Below, in pieces: positions 8,526 to 17,699 of a DNA stretch of 64,000 nt (position 1 is its first letter; each line of letters starts with the position of its first letter). A program made the translations under genes and the position numbers. Below the pieces are notes generated by a model. It saw only the letters and a list, made by a program, of their open reading frames with translations, ran no database searches and was not told the origin of the DNA. This DNA is from Anaerolineales bacterium (GTDB lineage Bacteria; Chloroflexota; Anaerolineae; Anaerolineales; Villigracilaceae): assembly GCA_015075725.1 (NCBI GenBank), contig JABTTV010000001.1, forward strand, positions 2,294,001 to 2,358,000, read 5' to 3'.

Positions 8526-9035
8526 ATGGAGACTCTTCCGATTATGACTCTCGACCCTGAAGCCCTGCGGTCCGCCATGCGCGCGTGGTCGGCAGGCGTG
8601 ACCGTGGTCGCCGCCGCATACGAAAACGAAAAGCACGGCATGACCGTAAATTCATTCACATCCATTTCGCTCGACCCTGCGCTGATCACGATTGCGCTGC
8701 AACGGAACACACGCACGCATGACCTTGTGATGAAATCCCGCGTTTTCGGGTTGACCATCCTTTCTGCGGAGCAGAAACGGATTTCCGACCTGTTTGCCGG
8801 CCGCCTGCCGGAATCGGAAGACCGTTTTTCGCATGTGAAGACGGAGACCCTTGTGACAGGTTCACCCCTGATCGTGGGCGGACTTTCCTGGATGGATTGC
8901 CGCATCGTCCACACCCATGATGCGGGGATGAACACCCTTTTTATCGCGGAAGTCCTCGCGGCGCGCGGCACGGGAAGCGGCGAGCCATTGATCTATCACA
9001 ACCGCGAATATTGGACCCTGGCAAATCTGAAATAG
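8526..9035 (+). CDS. Flavin reductase-like domain protein
   Basis: The 169-residue protein matches the FMN-binding split-barrel flavin reductase family: AMRAWSAGVTVVAAAYENEK, HGMTVNSFTSISLDPALI and SPLIVGGLSWMDCRI are the usual conserved blocks. Such proteins bind FMN and use NAD(P)H to supply reduced flavin to a monooxygenase or reduce other substrates. No partner oxygenase is nearby. A TTATCAT -10-like element lies just before the start and no ribosome binding site is evident. The AMMECR1 gene follows 53 bases later. Confidence 0.85.
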   Translation: METLPIMTLDPEALRSAMRAWSAGVTVVAAAYENEKHGMTVNSFTSISLDPALITIALQRNTRTHDLVMKSRVFGLTILSAEQKRISDLFAGRLPESEDRFSHVKTETLVTGSPLIVGGLSWMDCRIVHTHDAGMNTLFIAEVLAARGTGSGEPLIYHNREYWTLANLK

Positions 9036-9088
9036 GCTGAACGCTGGCGGCAACCCGTAAAATTTTCCTGCTTGAATTGGAGGGCACC

Positions 9089-9664
9089 ATGTCAACTCCG
9101 CTGACGGATGGGGAGAGGCAAACCCTGTTACAAATTGCCCGCGAGGCGATTGAAAATGCGGTCAAAGGGAGGATGCCCGCTCCGCTCGATTTGCGCTCTT
9201 TCCCCCAACCCTTGCGGGAAAATGGCGCATCCTTTGTAACACTCACCATCCGCGGCGACCTGCGGGGTTGCATCGGCGCGCTCGAAGCCTATCAGCCGCT
9301 GGCGGAGGATGTGCGCGAACATGCCATCTCGGCTGCGATGGATGATCCACGCTTTCCACCGGTAAGCGAATCCGAATTGAGTGGCATTCACATTGAGGTC
9401 TCGCGGCTGACCGCGCCGCAGGAATTGGAATACTCCACAGGCGAAGATTTGATGCGCAAATTACGTCCGCATATCGACGGCGTCATCCTCAAGCACGGCT
9501 TTCACAAGGCGACCTTTCTTCCGCAGGTTTGGGAAAAGATTCCCGACCCGGCGGAGTTTCTCGATCAACTCTGTTACAAGATGGGCGAGCGCTCGAACCT
9601 CTGGCGAAATACAAGATTGCAGGTATATACCTATCAGGTCGAAGAATTCCATGAATTGAATTAG
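9089..9664 (+). CDS. amrA: AMMECR1 domain protein (AmmeMemoRadiSam protein A)
   Basis: The 191-residue protein has the AMMECR1 fold with the invariant LRGCIG motif (about 51-56), PRFPPVSESEL and the late KATFLPQVWEK segment. In many bacteria it is encoded with a Memo-like protein and a radical SAM enzyme; those partners are not in this window. Its biochemical role is unproven. I start it at ATG 9089 because GGAGGG lies 6 bases before it, not at the upstream TTG 9077. Confidence 0.88.
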   Translation: MSTPLTDGERQTLLQIAREAIENAVKGRMPAPLDLRSFPQPLRENGASFVTLTIRGDLRGCIGALEAYQPLAEDVREHAISAAMDDPRFPPVSESELSGIHIEVSRLTAPQELEYSTGEDLMRKLRPHIDGVILKHGFHKATFLPQVWEKIPDPAEFLDQLCYKMGERSNLWRNTRLQVYTYQVEEFHELN

Positions 9665-9673
9665 AATGGGCGC

Positions 9674-11563
9674 ATGACCGGCGAACTCAGAGAGCAGAAC
9701 AACGAAACGATTTTTCAGGATGCAATTGCCGCCCTGCGCCGCGGGGACAAGCCGCGCGCCAAGGAATTGCTGACCCGTCTGCTCAAGACCAACCAAAACA
9801 ACGCCACCTATTGGATCTGGCTCAGCGCAGCGGTCGAGACTCAAAAAGAGCGGATCTATTGCCTGCAAACCGCGCTCAAACTCGACCCGGAAAATTCCAC
9901 GGCAAAACGGGGATTGATCCTGCTCGGCGCGCTTGCGCCTGACGAAACCATCACGCCATTCCCAATGAACCATCCGCGCGCGTGGGAGGAGAAATTGCTC
10001 CTTGCGCACGAAAGACCGAAGGAACGCGGATTGCGCGTTGTGTTGAGAAATCCGATTCTTCGGCTGGCAAGCCTCGCGGTGATCGGCATTGGTATGTGCA
10101 TTGGAATTTATTTTGGGGTCCTCCTGCCTCGTTTCGGTCCTGCCGATCGTCCGCCCACGAACACGCCCGGTCCCTCTCCCACGTTTACGGCAACCCCCAC
10201 ATTCTTCGGAGCGACGGCTGAACCCACCAGGGTATTCAGCGGGCCAACGCCCATCGAATACTTTTTAGACGCCACCTACACCCCGACTGCGCTCTACGTT
10301 GTGACCAGGCGCTCCTCGGGTACATCGGAACAATACCGAATTGCCTTCGACCATTACAAGAAAGGCGAATGGGATGCCTTCATCGAGAATATGCTTTTGC
10401 TTCAGCGCATGGAACCGGACGCGCCGGATATTCCCTATTACATTGGCGAAGCCTATCGCTTCAAACGGGAGACGTCCGTCGCAGCCAGATACTATAACGA
10501 AGCCATCGATATGGAAGCGGATTTCGCCCCGGCGTATCTCGGCCTTGCGCGGGTGCGCCTGATGGCGAACCCCGATTTCAACGCGGCGAAATTGTTCGAG
10601 CAAGCAATCGATCTCGACCCGAATATGGGCGAGGCTTACCTGGAACGGGCGCGCTGGCTGATCGGGCGCGGCGATATCGAAGACGCATTCGAAGACCTGG
10701 AACTCGCTGAAAGAATCCTGCCCGGTTCGCCCGAAGTCTATCTGGCTTATGCGCGCGCCTACGAAGAACAGGGTGACGATGAGAAAGCCCTGGAATATGC
10801 CCAGAAAGCATATGCCGCCGATATTCTCAATCTATCCACTTATAAAATGCTTGGCGATCTTTATCTTGCTCGCGAAGATTATGTAAACGCCGCCGATGCC
10901 CTGCGCTTCTATACCGCCTATCAGCCGGAAGACGCCACCGGGCACGGCAAACTTGGAATGGCATATTACTTCCTTGGCGAGTATGAGAACGCCGTGCTCG
11001 CCGTCAGCAATGGTACACAGGCCAACGAAAGGGGAATGAAACCCTACCTCGTTTATCGCGGATTGTCGCTTGTCGCTCTCGGCCGCGGCGCAGAAGCTGT
11101 GGACGACCTTAATGTCGCCGTCGATGAAGAGCCCCGGTCCTTCCCTGCGCGGCTGGGTTACGCCCAGGCTCTTTACGCGGACAATAAATTTGGCAGCGCC
11201 TTCCTGCAAATCGAAGCGGCGCGTTCGCTGGTGGAAACAGACGAGGAAAAAGCGCTCGAGTTGTATTGGCGCGCAAAAATTCAGGAACAGCGCAATGACA
11301 TTCGGGACGCGATCAAATCCTGGAACGACCTGCTCAAATTGGATGAAGATGTGATGTCTGCTGATATGCGCGAGGAAGCCGAAGCGCGGTTGAAGGAACT
11401 CGTCCCGCCGTCGGATACTCCCGAGCCGAGCCGGACACCCCGCGGGGGCGCCTCATCGTCCACGCCGACACCTGCCACGGCAACTCAGAAGCCTGGAGCC
11501 ACGCCGACACCTTCCCGCACACCGACAAGGACGCCATCCCCCAGTGTGACTCCGACGCCATAA
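9674..11563 (+). CDS. TPR-repeat membrane protein with Thr/Pro-rich tail
   Basis: The 629-residue protein has an N-terminal TPR-like part inside the cell (AIAALRRGDKPRAKELLTRL, then WIWLSAAVETQ), one membrane helix at about 130-150, a Thr/Pro linker, and at least eight more TPR units outside (for example AYLERARWLIGRGDIEDAFE, MLGDLYLAREDYVNAADALR). It ends in a long Thr/Pro/Ser tail. TPRs are protein-binding scaffolds; the partner is unknown. A TAGAAT hexamer lies only 6 bases before the ATG and no ribosome binding site is seen, suggesting a leaderless transcript. A strong terminator follows. Confidence 0.8.
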   Translation: MTGELREQNNETIFQDAIAALRRGDKPRAKELLTRLLKTNQNNATYWIWLSAAVETQKERIYCLQTALKLDPENSTAKRGLILLGALAPDETITPFPMNHPRAWEEKLLLAHERPKERGLRVVLRNPILRLASLAVIGIGMCIGIYFGVLLPRFGPADRPPTNTPGPSPTFTATPTFFGATAEPTRVFSGPTPIEYFLDATYTPTALYVVTRRSSGTSEQYRIAFDHYKKGEWDAFIENMLLLQRMEPDAPDIPYYIGEAYRFKRETSVAARYYNEAIDMEADFAPAYLGLARVRLMANPDFNAAKLFEQAIDLDPNMGEAYLERARWLIGRGDIEDAFEDLELAERILPGSPEVYLAYARAYEEQGDDEKALEYAQKAYAADILNLSTYKMLGDLYLAREDYVNAADALRFYTAYQPEDATGHGKLGMAYYFLGEYENAVLAVSNGTQANERGMKPYLVYRGLSLVALGRGAEAVDDLNVAVDEEPRSFPARLGYAQALYADNKFGSAFLQIEAARSLVETDEEKALELYWRAKIQEQRNDIRDAIKSWNDLLKLDEDVMSADMREEAEARLKELVPPSDTPEPSRTPRGGASSSTPTPATATQKPGATPTPSRTPTRTPSPSVTPTP

Positions 11564-11587
11564 TAGAAAGTGGAAAGTAAATATGTA

Positions 11588-11621
11588 AAACAGGTAGCCG
11601 TATCATTTGGCTACCTGTTTT
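11588..11621. terminator. Strong terminator after the TPR gene
   Basis: AAACAGGTAGCC and GGCTACCTGTTT form perfect 12-bp arms with a 9-base loop, flanked by A and T runs. It lies between convergent genes and can serve both. Confidence 0.85.
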
Positions 11622-11649
11622 TTAAACCAGACAACTGCCGATTTACAAT

Positions 11650-11985
11650 CTACTTCCTGCACTCCGCGCACGGACATAATTTCCGCAAGTAGTGCCAGTT
11701 ATAGATGCCGTAATCATGCCCGTCCTCCCAGACGATGGTCAACGCGTACGAGCCGACTGCGACCACATTCGATAACCGGGTGGATGCGTTATCCTCCATC
11801 ACTTTCGTAAACACATCCTCATCCGGATCGGATTTCATGTTCTCGTGTCCGCCGCGGCATGATGCGCATGGACATGCTGCGCGCAACAGCCAAAACGGAT
11901 AAACACTGACATGTCCGCTGTCCCATGTGATCGTGAATTCCTTCTTGCTTTTATTTGCTGTAACTCCGGTGGGTTTCTCGGTCAT
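11650..11985 (-). CDS. DUF971 / gamma-butyrobetaine hydroxylase N-terminal-like protein
   Basis: This 111-residue protein is a stand-alone DUF971 domain. It shows ITWDSGHVSVYPFWLLR, a CPCASC cysteine cluster, the family ending YALTIVWEDGHDYGIYNWHY and a terminal CPCAEC. The domain occurs alone, in Fe-S cluster/ParA (Mrp) fusions and at the N-terminus of gamma-butyrobetaine hydroxylases; the cysteines suggest metal binding. The paired CPC motifs at both ends are notable. It is monocistronic. Confidence 0.82.
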   Translation of the reverse strand: MTEKPTGVTANKSKKEFTITWDSGHVSVYPFWLLRAACPCASCRGGHENMKSDPDEDVFTKVMEDNASTRLSNVVAVGSYALTIVWEDGHDYGIYNWHYLRKLCPCAECRK

Positions 11986-12003
11986 TTTGATTCCTGATTG
12001 AAT

Positions 12004-12026
12004 CCCCTCTCCCTGAGGGAGAGGGG
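12004..12026. repeat. REP-like palindrome, copy 1
   Basis: CCCCTCTCCC and GGGAGAGGGG are perfect 10-bp arms with a TGA loop, flanked by GTGAGGGGTGAGGG. The identical arms recur at 31326-31350, so this is a dispersed intergenic family. Confidence 0.7.
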
Positions 12027-12044
12027 TGAGGGGTGAGGGACTAT

Positions 12045-12518
12045 TTACGGCGCAGGCACGACCGCCAGAAAATCCGCGGCGGCCCAGCCTGCGCGTTTAT
12101 CGTCATACGGCGCGACAAGATACCACCATATATATCCGTCTGCATCCTGGGGTCCGTCTTTGACGAGAAATACTTCCGCTTCTTCACCGAGGAAAACGGT
12201 TTCAGTATTCAAGCCCGGCGCCGAGCGGATGCGCAGGCCGTCTGTGCCCACTTCGATGATCTGAACATACCCGTCGATGTGGATCGTGGTTGGGTCCACG
12301 GTGGGCGAGGCGAGCGGGTCGATGGTGGGAGTCGCAGATGCGGCGGGGGTGTGGGTCGGGGCGGGGATCATGGTCAGGTCGGCCGGGGCAAACCCGACTT
12401 CGGGAGAGAAGCGGGGAGTTGTCCAACCGATGAGAATGAGTGTGATCAGGATCATGATCCCGGCGACGATCAATGCGCCAAAGATGACCGGGCGATTCAA
12501 ATAAGGGCGTAAATCCAT
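12045..12518 (-). CDS. Membrane-anchored SH3-like domain protein
   Basis: The 157-residue protein has one N-terminal membrane helix (about 10-32), a Thr/Pro-rich extracytoplasmic linker (about 50-80) and a bacterial SH3-like domain recognisable by DGLRIRSAPGLNTETVFLG and a GYIWWYLVAPYDDKRAGWAA end. Such domains usually bind peptidoglycan or peptides outside the cell. The start is one base after the stop of the lipid kinase gene upstream, so the two are one operon. Confidence 0.78.
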   Translation of the reverse strand: MDLRPYLNRPVIFGALIVAGIMILITLILIGWTTPRFSPEVGFAPADLTMIPAPTHTPAASATPTIDPLASPTVDPTTIHIDGYVQIIEVGTDGLRIRSAPGLNTETVFLGEEAEVFLVKDGPQDADGYIWWYLVAPYDDKRAGWAAADFLAVVPAP

Positions 12519-12519
12519 T

Positions 12520-13464
12520 TTATCTTTTCGGGTTTTTCAACAAGTATAAAGCGTTTTCGGGAATCAACACTTTGAGCGCGCGGTGTTTGACTCGAATCTC
12601 TGCCTTATGGCCGCCGAGCATCGGGTCGCCATCGACGTGAATGGAAAAGTTCGCATCCGATTCGATGCGCACGTTTTGAAACGGGATGCGGCGCGCTTCG
12701 TCGGAGGTGAGATGACGCCCGGCGACAAGATCGAAATAATGACGAAAGGTATCGGCAAGACTGTTGCCGCTTAGAAGCCAGAGATCCATCTCGCCGTCAT
12801 CGAGCAGTGCGTTCGGCGAAATGACCGCCTGCCCGCCTGCGTAGTGACGGATGTTCGTGGCGACTGCAACCAGATAATGTCCCTCCAAAAGGCTGCCTTC
12901 TGCAAAGACTCTTAGATTCAGCCCGTGCCAGAACGTGGCTTCCAATACTGTTGTGACGAAGTAATGCGGGAACGCCATGTGTTTGAAGATGCGCGGGCGC
13001 GGCTCGATCTTGCTGATGGCTTGCGCGTCGAGCCCGATGCCCGCCCACAACAAGAACGGCTGGTCGTTGCAATCGCCGACATCCACATATTGCGGCTCGA
13101 CATCCGCCAGCAGCCTTGCGTTTTCGCGCAGGTTGCCGGGATGCCACCAACTGAACGGTTTTTGTCCCTGTTCGATTGCCCAGACGTTGGTCGTTCCGGC
13201 GGGCAGCACGCCCAATGCGGTTTCTGTGTGAGCCAATCCGCTCGCGACCTGTCCCACCGTCCCGTCGCCGCCGATGGCGAAGACTGCGTCGTATTTTTCC
13301 CTTGCGGCTTGGTGTGCCGTCTGGACGGCGTGTGTGCCGCTTATCGTCTCGGCGATGTCGATGCTCCAGCCTGCCTCGCTCAGTGGTTTGATGATTCCAC
13401 GCACAAAACGCCGGACGGGAAATCTCCCAGCGGCTGGGTTGTAAAGCAAAAGTCCCTTGCGCAT
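12520..13464 (-). CDS. Diacylglycerol/lipid kinase family protein
   Basis: The 314-residue protein belongs to the YegS/DgkB lipid kinase family: LLLYNPAAGR at the N-terminus, the nucleotide-binding FAIGGDGTVGQVASGL, and VLPAGTTNVWA. The second domain includes AGIGLDAQAIS and the NALLDDGEMDLWLL segment. Enzymes of this fold phosphorylate diacylglycerol or related lipids at the inner face of the membrane. The substrate is not predictable from sequence. It is the first gene of a two-gene unit with the SH3-like protein. Confidence 0.88.
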   Translation of the reverse strand: MRKGLLLYNPAAGRFPVRRFVRGIIKPLSEAGWSIDIAETISGTHAVQTAHQAAREKYDAVFAIGGDGTVGQVASGLAHTETALGVLPAGTTNVWAIEQGQKPFSWWHPGNLRENARLLADVEPQYVDVGDCNDQPFLLWAGIGLDAQAISKIEPRPRIFKHMAFPHYFVTTVLEATFWHGLNLRVFAEGSLLEGHYLVAVATNIRHYAGGQAVISPNALLDDGEMDLWLLSGNSLADTFRHYFDLVAGRHLTSDEARRIPFQNVRIESDANFSIHVDGDPMLGGHKAEIRVKHRALKVLIPENALYLLKNPKR

Positions 13465-13571
13465 TCGGGGATTATATCTGATGGAGCGTGGGTGAATTAA
13501 TTAAATCGGTTGTAATTTTCCCATTTCGTTATACAATGACTTTGTGAGAAATGTAACAATGGAGGCTCCGT

Positions 13572-14702
13572 ATGAAAAGACTGGCGCTTATCCTTTGTCT
13601 GGCCCTTGTCGCCTCATTGACTGCTTGCAGTCCCGCTGTAACAGAAATTCCCCAGACTACAGAGGTTGGTTCTCCCGCACCACAAAGTGAGACGATGGAA
13701 GCCATCGAACCAACAACGTTTCCACTTGCGGAAACCGGTCCTTTTGATGTAGGACAACAGAAATTCAAATTTAAGGATCCTGCACGCGACGGCTGGAGGG
13801 TGCCAATCACTCTTTGGTACCCTGCAAAGCTGCCTTTTGGTTCGGAAAGCGGGAAAGTCATTCGAGACGCCGAACCAAATATGAAAGAGGCGCCTTATCC
13901 GCTGATCCTTTCTTCGACGAAGGTGGCGGAAATTTTTGCGCCCTACCTGGTGAGCCATGGGTTTACCTGGGCGAGCGTCGATGGAATCGATTCTTACATG
14001 GCTTTCTATAAAGGCGCTCTTGACCAGCCCTTGGATATCCTGTTTGCCCTGAACCAGATGGGAGACAATCCACCCGAAGGCTTGGAAGGGCTGATCGACG
14101 CGGATAACGCCGGTGCGATTGGTTACTCCTTTGACGGATTCAACTCACTGGCGATGAGCGGGGCGCGGATTGATCCGGATTATTACCTTGCCCAATGCCC
14201 GACCCCGGACGCGATTACCGAATCGGTTTTGGGAGGTCTATCCGCTTTCAGTTGCACACCGGCGGGCAAATGGGACGAATTTGCCGCCCAATTGAGCGAA
14301 TCCATCACTGCCAGCGATGATGGGCTCTGGCAGCCGTTGACTGATCCGCGCATCCGTGCTGTGATGCCAATGGCGGGCGAAGGCTGGTGGCTGTTCGGCG
14401 AAAGGGGATTGGCGGCCGTGAATCGCCCCACTCTAATTATTGTCTCGACCGAAGATGAACTGTATCGGGAAAATATTTTGATCTTCAATCATCTCGGCGT
14501 CGCCGATAAGAGTTTGATCTCGTTCATCGGTCAGAACCACATGATGATCTACGATGAAGAGATGGTCGCCCGCATGGCGCATTTTGCGACCGCCTTCTTC
14601 GGTTATCACTTGCAGGGACAGGAGGATTTGGCTCAGTACTTTTCGGAGGAGTTCGTATCCCAGTATGACGACCTTGCATGGGGTGAATATACCGGGGAGT
14701 GA
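13572..14702 (+). CDS. Alpha/beta-hydrolase lipoprotein (PAF-acetylhydrolase-like)
   Basis: The 376-residue protein has a lipoprotein signal with lipobox LTAC, then an alpha/beta-hydrolase fold. The RDGWRVPITLWYPAK segment resembles platelet-activating-factor acetylhydrolase II-type proteins. The nucleophile elbow reads GAIGYSFDGFNS, with Ser probably catalytic, and a late FIGQNHMMIYDEE carries a candidate His. It would act as a secreted, membrane-tethered esterase or lipase; substrate unknown. The ribosome binding site GGAGG is 8 bases before the ATG. Confidence 0.72.
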   Translation: MKRLALILCLALVASLTACSPAVTEIPQTTEVGSPAPQSETMEAIEPTTFPLAETGPFDVGQQKFKFKDPARDGWRVPITLWYPAKLPFGSESGKVIRDAEPNMKEAPYPLILSSTKVAEIFAPYLVSHGFTWASVDGIDSYMAFYKGALDQPLDILFALNQMGDNPPEGLEGLIDADNAGAIGYSFDGFNSLAMSGARIDPDYYLAQCPTPDAITESVLGGLSAFSCTPAGKWDEFAAQLSESITASDDGLWQPLTDPRIRAVMPMAGEGWWLFGERGLAAVNRPTLIIVSTEDELYRENILIFNHLGVADKSLISFIGQNHMMIYDEEMVARMAHFATAFFGYHLQGQEDLAQYFSEEFVSQYDDLAWGEYTGE

Positions 14703-14778
14703 GGCTCAAAAATTTTCCCGGATGGGGTAAAGAAGCCTATCATCGAAGTTTACATAATTTGTGACCAGGAGCTTTGCC

Positions 14779-15333
14779 ATGGAAATAACTTTGAAAATCG
14801 CCATCATTGGAGCCATTGCCGTCATAATCGGCGCTCTCATAAAATTACTTGGCGATCTGGTAAATAAGGGATCGTCGGGCGGTTTGGTTTTCACCATGAT
14901 AATTTTGATTCTCGCTGTAATAGGTGGTGGCGTATTTGTTTTGAATTTGCCCACGCCAACGCCTGAAAGCATTGAAACTACCCTGCCAGATAATGTCCCT
15001 GAAACATCATTTTCAGGAACCTGGCAGGGCAACGACCCTGATGACAACAGTACAATAAGTCTAATCCTGACACAAACAGGAGATCATGTGGAGGGTACAT
15101 TCAGCGACACTTTCTCGAAACAAGCTGATGGCGCGCTTATTAGACCGGGATACTGGGGGCAGGGTTCCGGCAATGTGATTACTTCCACGGAAGCAAAAAT
15201 GTCTTTTGATCTCACCCGTTCCGATGGAGCAAGCATCCATCTCGATATTCGTTTGATATTGTCCCTCGAAAACACCACCCTGACGCTGGAAGTGCCGCAA
15301 TCTTCTTCGATTGTATTGCGCCGTCAGCAATAG
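14779..15333 (+). CDS. Hypothetical membrane-anchored protein
   Basis: The 184-residue protein has two closely spaced hydrophobic stretches in its first 60 residues (IAIIGAIAVIIGALIKLLGD and VFTMIILILAVIGGGVFVLN), then an extracytoplasmic part beginning with a PTPTPES linker. The FSGTWQGNDPD segment and the beta-rich remainder resemble a small lipocalin-like barrel, but I cannot name a family. ATG 14779 is chosen because AGGAG precedes it by 9 bases; an in-frame GTG at 14761 is possible. Confidence 0.6.
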   Translation: MEITLKIAIIGAIAVIIGALIKLLGDLVNKGSSGGLVFTMIILILAVIGGGVFVLNLPTPTPESIETTLPDNVPETSFSGTWQGNDPDDNSTISLILTQTGDHVEGTFSDTFSKQADGALIRPGYWGQGSGNVITSTEAKMSFDLTRSDGASIHLDIRLILSLENTTLTLEVPQSSSIVLRRQQ

Positions 15334-15505
15334 TGTGGTTTGCTATTAAGAGAGGCTGGTTTAAAGAGTAGCCTACAAGATTTGTATCTGAGACGGGGCT
15401 GCGTTAAGGCGTACGGATATCTCGAATGGTTATAATGTTTAACGAGATACTTCGACTCAGCTTTTATTAATTGAACGGCTTCGAGATTTACCTTCCATCT
15501 CACGG

Positions 15506-15511
15506 TATAAT
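15506..15511 (+). promoter_or_regulatory. -10 hexamer TATAAT of the PknB-type kinase gene
   Basis: A perfect TATAAT ends 10 bases before the ATG at 15522, with no ribosome binding site between, predicting a leaderless or nearly leaderless mRNA. No good -35 at 17 bases is seen. Confidence 0.45.
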
Positions 15512-15521
15512 CTCCCTCACA

Positions 15522-16655
15522 ATGACCGAAGGCGCATTACTCAACGACCGATACCAACTCCAGGAGACGCTCGGCTCGGGCGGCATGGCAAACGTGTATC
15601 TTGGCCGCGATGTCGTGCTGGACCGTCCCGTCGCCATCAAAGTCCTGCGCAAGGAATACTCGGGTAACGAGAACTTCCAGAAACAGTTCCTGCTCGAGGC
15701 GCGGTCCGCGGCGAACCTTTCGCATCCCAATATCGTCACCGTGCATGATTTCGGCATCGCGGACAACCTGATCTACATCGTCATGGAACACGTCCCCGGC
15801 AAGGACCTCAAGGCGCTTGTCCGCGAGCGCGGACGGTATCCGTTCGAACAGGGCATTCCGCTCATCATTCAAGCCTGCGCGGGCGTGGGGTATGCTCATC
15901 GCGCCGGGCTGGTGCATTGCGACATCAAACCGCACAACATGATCGTCACGAAGGATAACCGGCTCAAGGTCACCGACTTCGGCATCGCGCGCGCCCTTGC
16001 CACCATCAAACCGGGCGAACGCAACGATGTCGTGTGGGGCTCTCCGCTTTATTTCGCGCCTGAACAGGCGGCGGGCGAAACACCCACTCCCGCTTCTGAT
16101 GTGTATTCACTTGGCGTCGTGCTTTACGAAATACTCACCGGCACGCCGCCTTTCACTGCCCATTCCGCCGATGAACTTGCGCGCCTGCATATCTCTGCCC
16201 GGCCGCTTCCCGTAAGCGAATATGTCCCTGATATTCCGCCCGCGCTCGAAGAGATCGTGATGAAGATTCTCTCCAAAGAGCCTTCCGCCCGTTATCGCAC
16301 CGCCGATCAACTTGGCCGCGTCCTGCAAAAATTCGGCACGGCTCCTGCGCCGCTCAAAGCCGCAAAAGAACCGATTTCTGCTCCGCCGGTCATCACCATC
16401 AAGCAGGATATTGCGGATCGACTCTCCCCTCCGAGTCAACCGCGTCTGCAGCCGGAACCTGAACCGGAATATTATCAACCCCCATACCCGCCTCAGACGA
16501 TTCAGCCGGAACCTGTTCCCGCCTATCGAGCCGAATCTTCCGCTGAACCCATCGACTGGGTGGCAGTCGGCCTTGGCTTGCTCGCTGTCCTGGCTTGGGG
16601 CGGATTGATCCCATTCGGGTTGATTATCTATTTCAGTTATTTTCCGCCGAGTTAA
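15522..16655 (+). CDS. PknB-type Ser/Thr protein kinase with C-terminal membrane helix
   Basis: The 377-residue protein has a complete Hanks-type kinase domain: glycine loop LGSGGMANVYLG, VAIKVL lysine, catalytic HCDIKPHNM (Cys in place of the usual Arg of HRD), metal-binding DFG in VTDFGIARA, and SPLYFAPEQA. A Pro/Glu linker (about 275-345) leads to one membrane helix close to the C-terminus, with only a few residues beyond it, so there is no extracellular sensor. The position upstream of rpe resembles prkC in Firmicutes. The start follows a TATAAT by 10 bases. Confidence 0.9.
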   Translation: MTEGALLNDRYQLQETLGSGGMANVYLGRDVVLDRPVAIKVLRKEYSGNENFQKQFLLEARSAANLSHPNIVTVHDFGIADNLIYIVMEHVPGKDLKALVRERGRYPFEQGIPLIIQACAGVGYAHRAGLVHCDIKPHNMIVTKDNRLKVTDFGIARALATIKPGERNDVVWGSPLYFAPEQAAGETPTPASDVYSLGVVLYEILTGTPPFTAHSADELARLHISARPLPVSEYVPDIPPALEEIVMKILSKEPSARYRTADQLGRVLQKFGTAPAPLKAAKEPISAPPVITIKQDIADRLSPPSQPRLQPEPEPEYYQPPYPPQTIQPEPVPAYRAESSAEPIDWVAVGLGLLAVLAWGGLIPFGLIIYFSYFPPS

Positions 16656-16694
16656 TCTTAGCTATCGACGCCGTCCCCGGCGTCGAAGTTTAAT

Positions 16695-17363
16695 ATGCAA
16701 AAGAATATTCTCGCCCCCTCCATCATCGCCGCAAACCTCGCACATATCGCCGACGAAGTCGCTGCCATCGAATCTGCTGGAGCCGATTGGATTCACGTGG
16801 ATGTGATGGACGGCCATTTCGTGCCTGCAATTACACTTGGTCCTTTATTTGTCGAATCTCTTAAAGGGACGAGCAAGCTCCCTCTCGATGTGCATATGAT
16901 GATTCTCGAACCGGAGAAGCATATCGAAGCGTTTGCGAAAGCCGGTGCGAGCAACCTCACTGTCCATGTCGAGACCTGCCCCGATCTGCCGTATGTAATA
17001 AAAAAAATTAAGTCTTTGGGCTGTACCGCCGGAGTGGCATTGAATCCCGCAACGCCAGCCTCTTCCATCGACTCCGCCCTGCCATTGGTAGACCTGGTTC
17101 TCGTCATGAGCGTCGTCCCCGGTTTTTCCGGTCAAAAATTCATGCCAGAGACGATCTCCAAGGTCGAGGAGATTCGCGCGAAATTGAACGCACTCCGTTC
17201 CAACGCCCATCTCGAAGTGGACGGCGGCATCAATGCCGATACCCTTCCCTTGATGAAGAAAGCTGGCGCAAATGTCTTCGTGGCGGGGAACGCAGTTTTC
17301 AAACATCCGAAGGGGAGCGGGGCGGGGGCAGAGGCGTTGAAAGAAATATTAATGGTGTGGTAG
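16695..17363 (+). CDS. rpe: Ribulose-phosphate 3-epimerase
   Basis: The 222-residue TIM-barrel enzyme interconverts ribulose 5-phosphate and xylulose 5-phosphate in the pentose phosphate pathway. Conserved blocks are IHVDVMDGHFVPAITLGP, LDVHMMI, VLVMSVVPGFSGQKF and the phosphate-binding EVDGGINADT and FVAGNAVF. The metal-ligand Asp and His residues of these blocks are present. It lies 39 bases after the kinase gene. A GTAGGG-type palindrome overlaps its stop codon. Confidence 0.96.
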   Translation: MQKNILAPSIIAANLAHIADEVAAIESAGADWIHVDVMDGHFVPAITLGPLFVESLKGTSKLPLDVHMMILEPEKHIEAFAKAGASNLTVHVETCPDLPYVIKKIKSLGCTAGVALNPATPASSIDSALPLVDLVLVMSVVPGFSGQKFMPETISKVEEIRAKLNALRSNAHLEVDGGINADTLPLMKKAGANVFVAGNAVFKHPKGSGAGAEALKEILMVW

Positions 17364-17386
17364 GGAAGGGGTAACCCCGCCCCTAC
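17360..17386. repeat. GTAGGGG-type dispersed palindrome, copy 1
   Basis: Imperfect inverted repeat (11 of 13 pairs) with outer arms GTAGGG/CCCTAC, overlapping the last codon and stop of rpe. It ends GCCCCTACAATTT, like the copy at 63036-63060. Confidence 0.5.
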
Positions 17387-17399
17387 AATTTCGATTAAA

Positions 17400-17428
17400 C
17401 AAAAAATCGCGGCGTTGTTCGCCGCGAT
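17400..17428 (-). terminator. Terminator of rpmB
   Basis: Read on the minus strand, ATCGCGGCG and CGCCGCGAT form perfect 9-bp arms with a 5-base loop, followed by a T-run (TTTTTTGTTT). It lies between the convergent rpe and rpmB genes. Confidence 0.8.
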
Positions 17429-17449
17429 CCCTTCGCAAAGAATCCGTCC

Positions 17450-17635
17450 TTACGCCGCTACTTTACCGAGCGTCTTGATGCACTTGGCGCACAGGGTCTT
17501 CTTCACGAGGCGGCCTTTTTCCATCACCGAAACCTTTTGGAGATTGGGTTTGAAGGTGCGGTTGGTGGCGCGTTGTGAGAAGGAGCGGTTGTGTCCGAAG
17601 GTGGTCGTTTTGCCGCAGTGGTTGCACTTTGCCAT
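17450..17635 (-). CDS. rpmB: 50S ribosomal protein bL28
   Basis: The 61-residue protein starts MAKCNHCGKTTTFGHNRSFS, carries the family TNRTFKPNLQ segment and a zinc-ribbon pair (CxxC at 4-7 and CAKC near the end), so it is the zinc-binding C+ form. The longer upstream frame is rejected because the L28 sequence begins at this Met. In Firmicutes rpmB neighbours yloU and yloV, as here, but in this window it is read in the opposite direction. A TTGAAG-N17-TAAAAT promoter lies 65 bases upstream. Confidence 0.95.
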   Translation of the reverse strand: MAKCNHCGKTTTFGHNRSFSQRATNRTFKPNLQKVSVMEKGRLVKKTLCAKCIKTLGKVAA

Positions 17636-17699
17636 GTCTGAGAATCCTTTCTTCGTCTTTCCTTGCAATAATTCCATTTGCCCTTTTCGAAGGCACGGC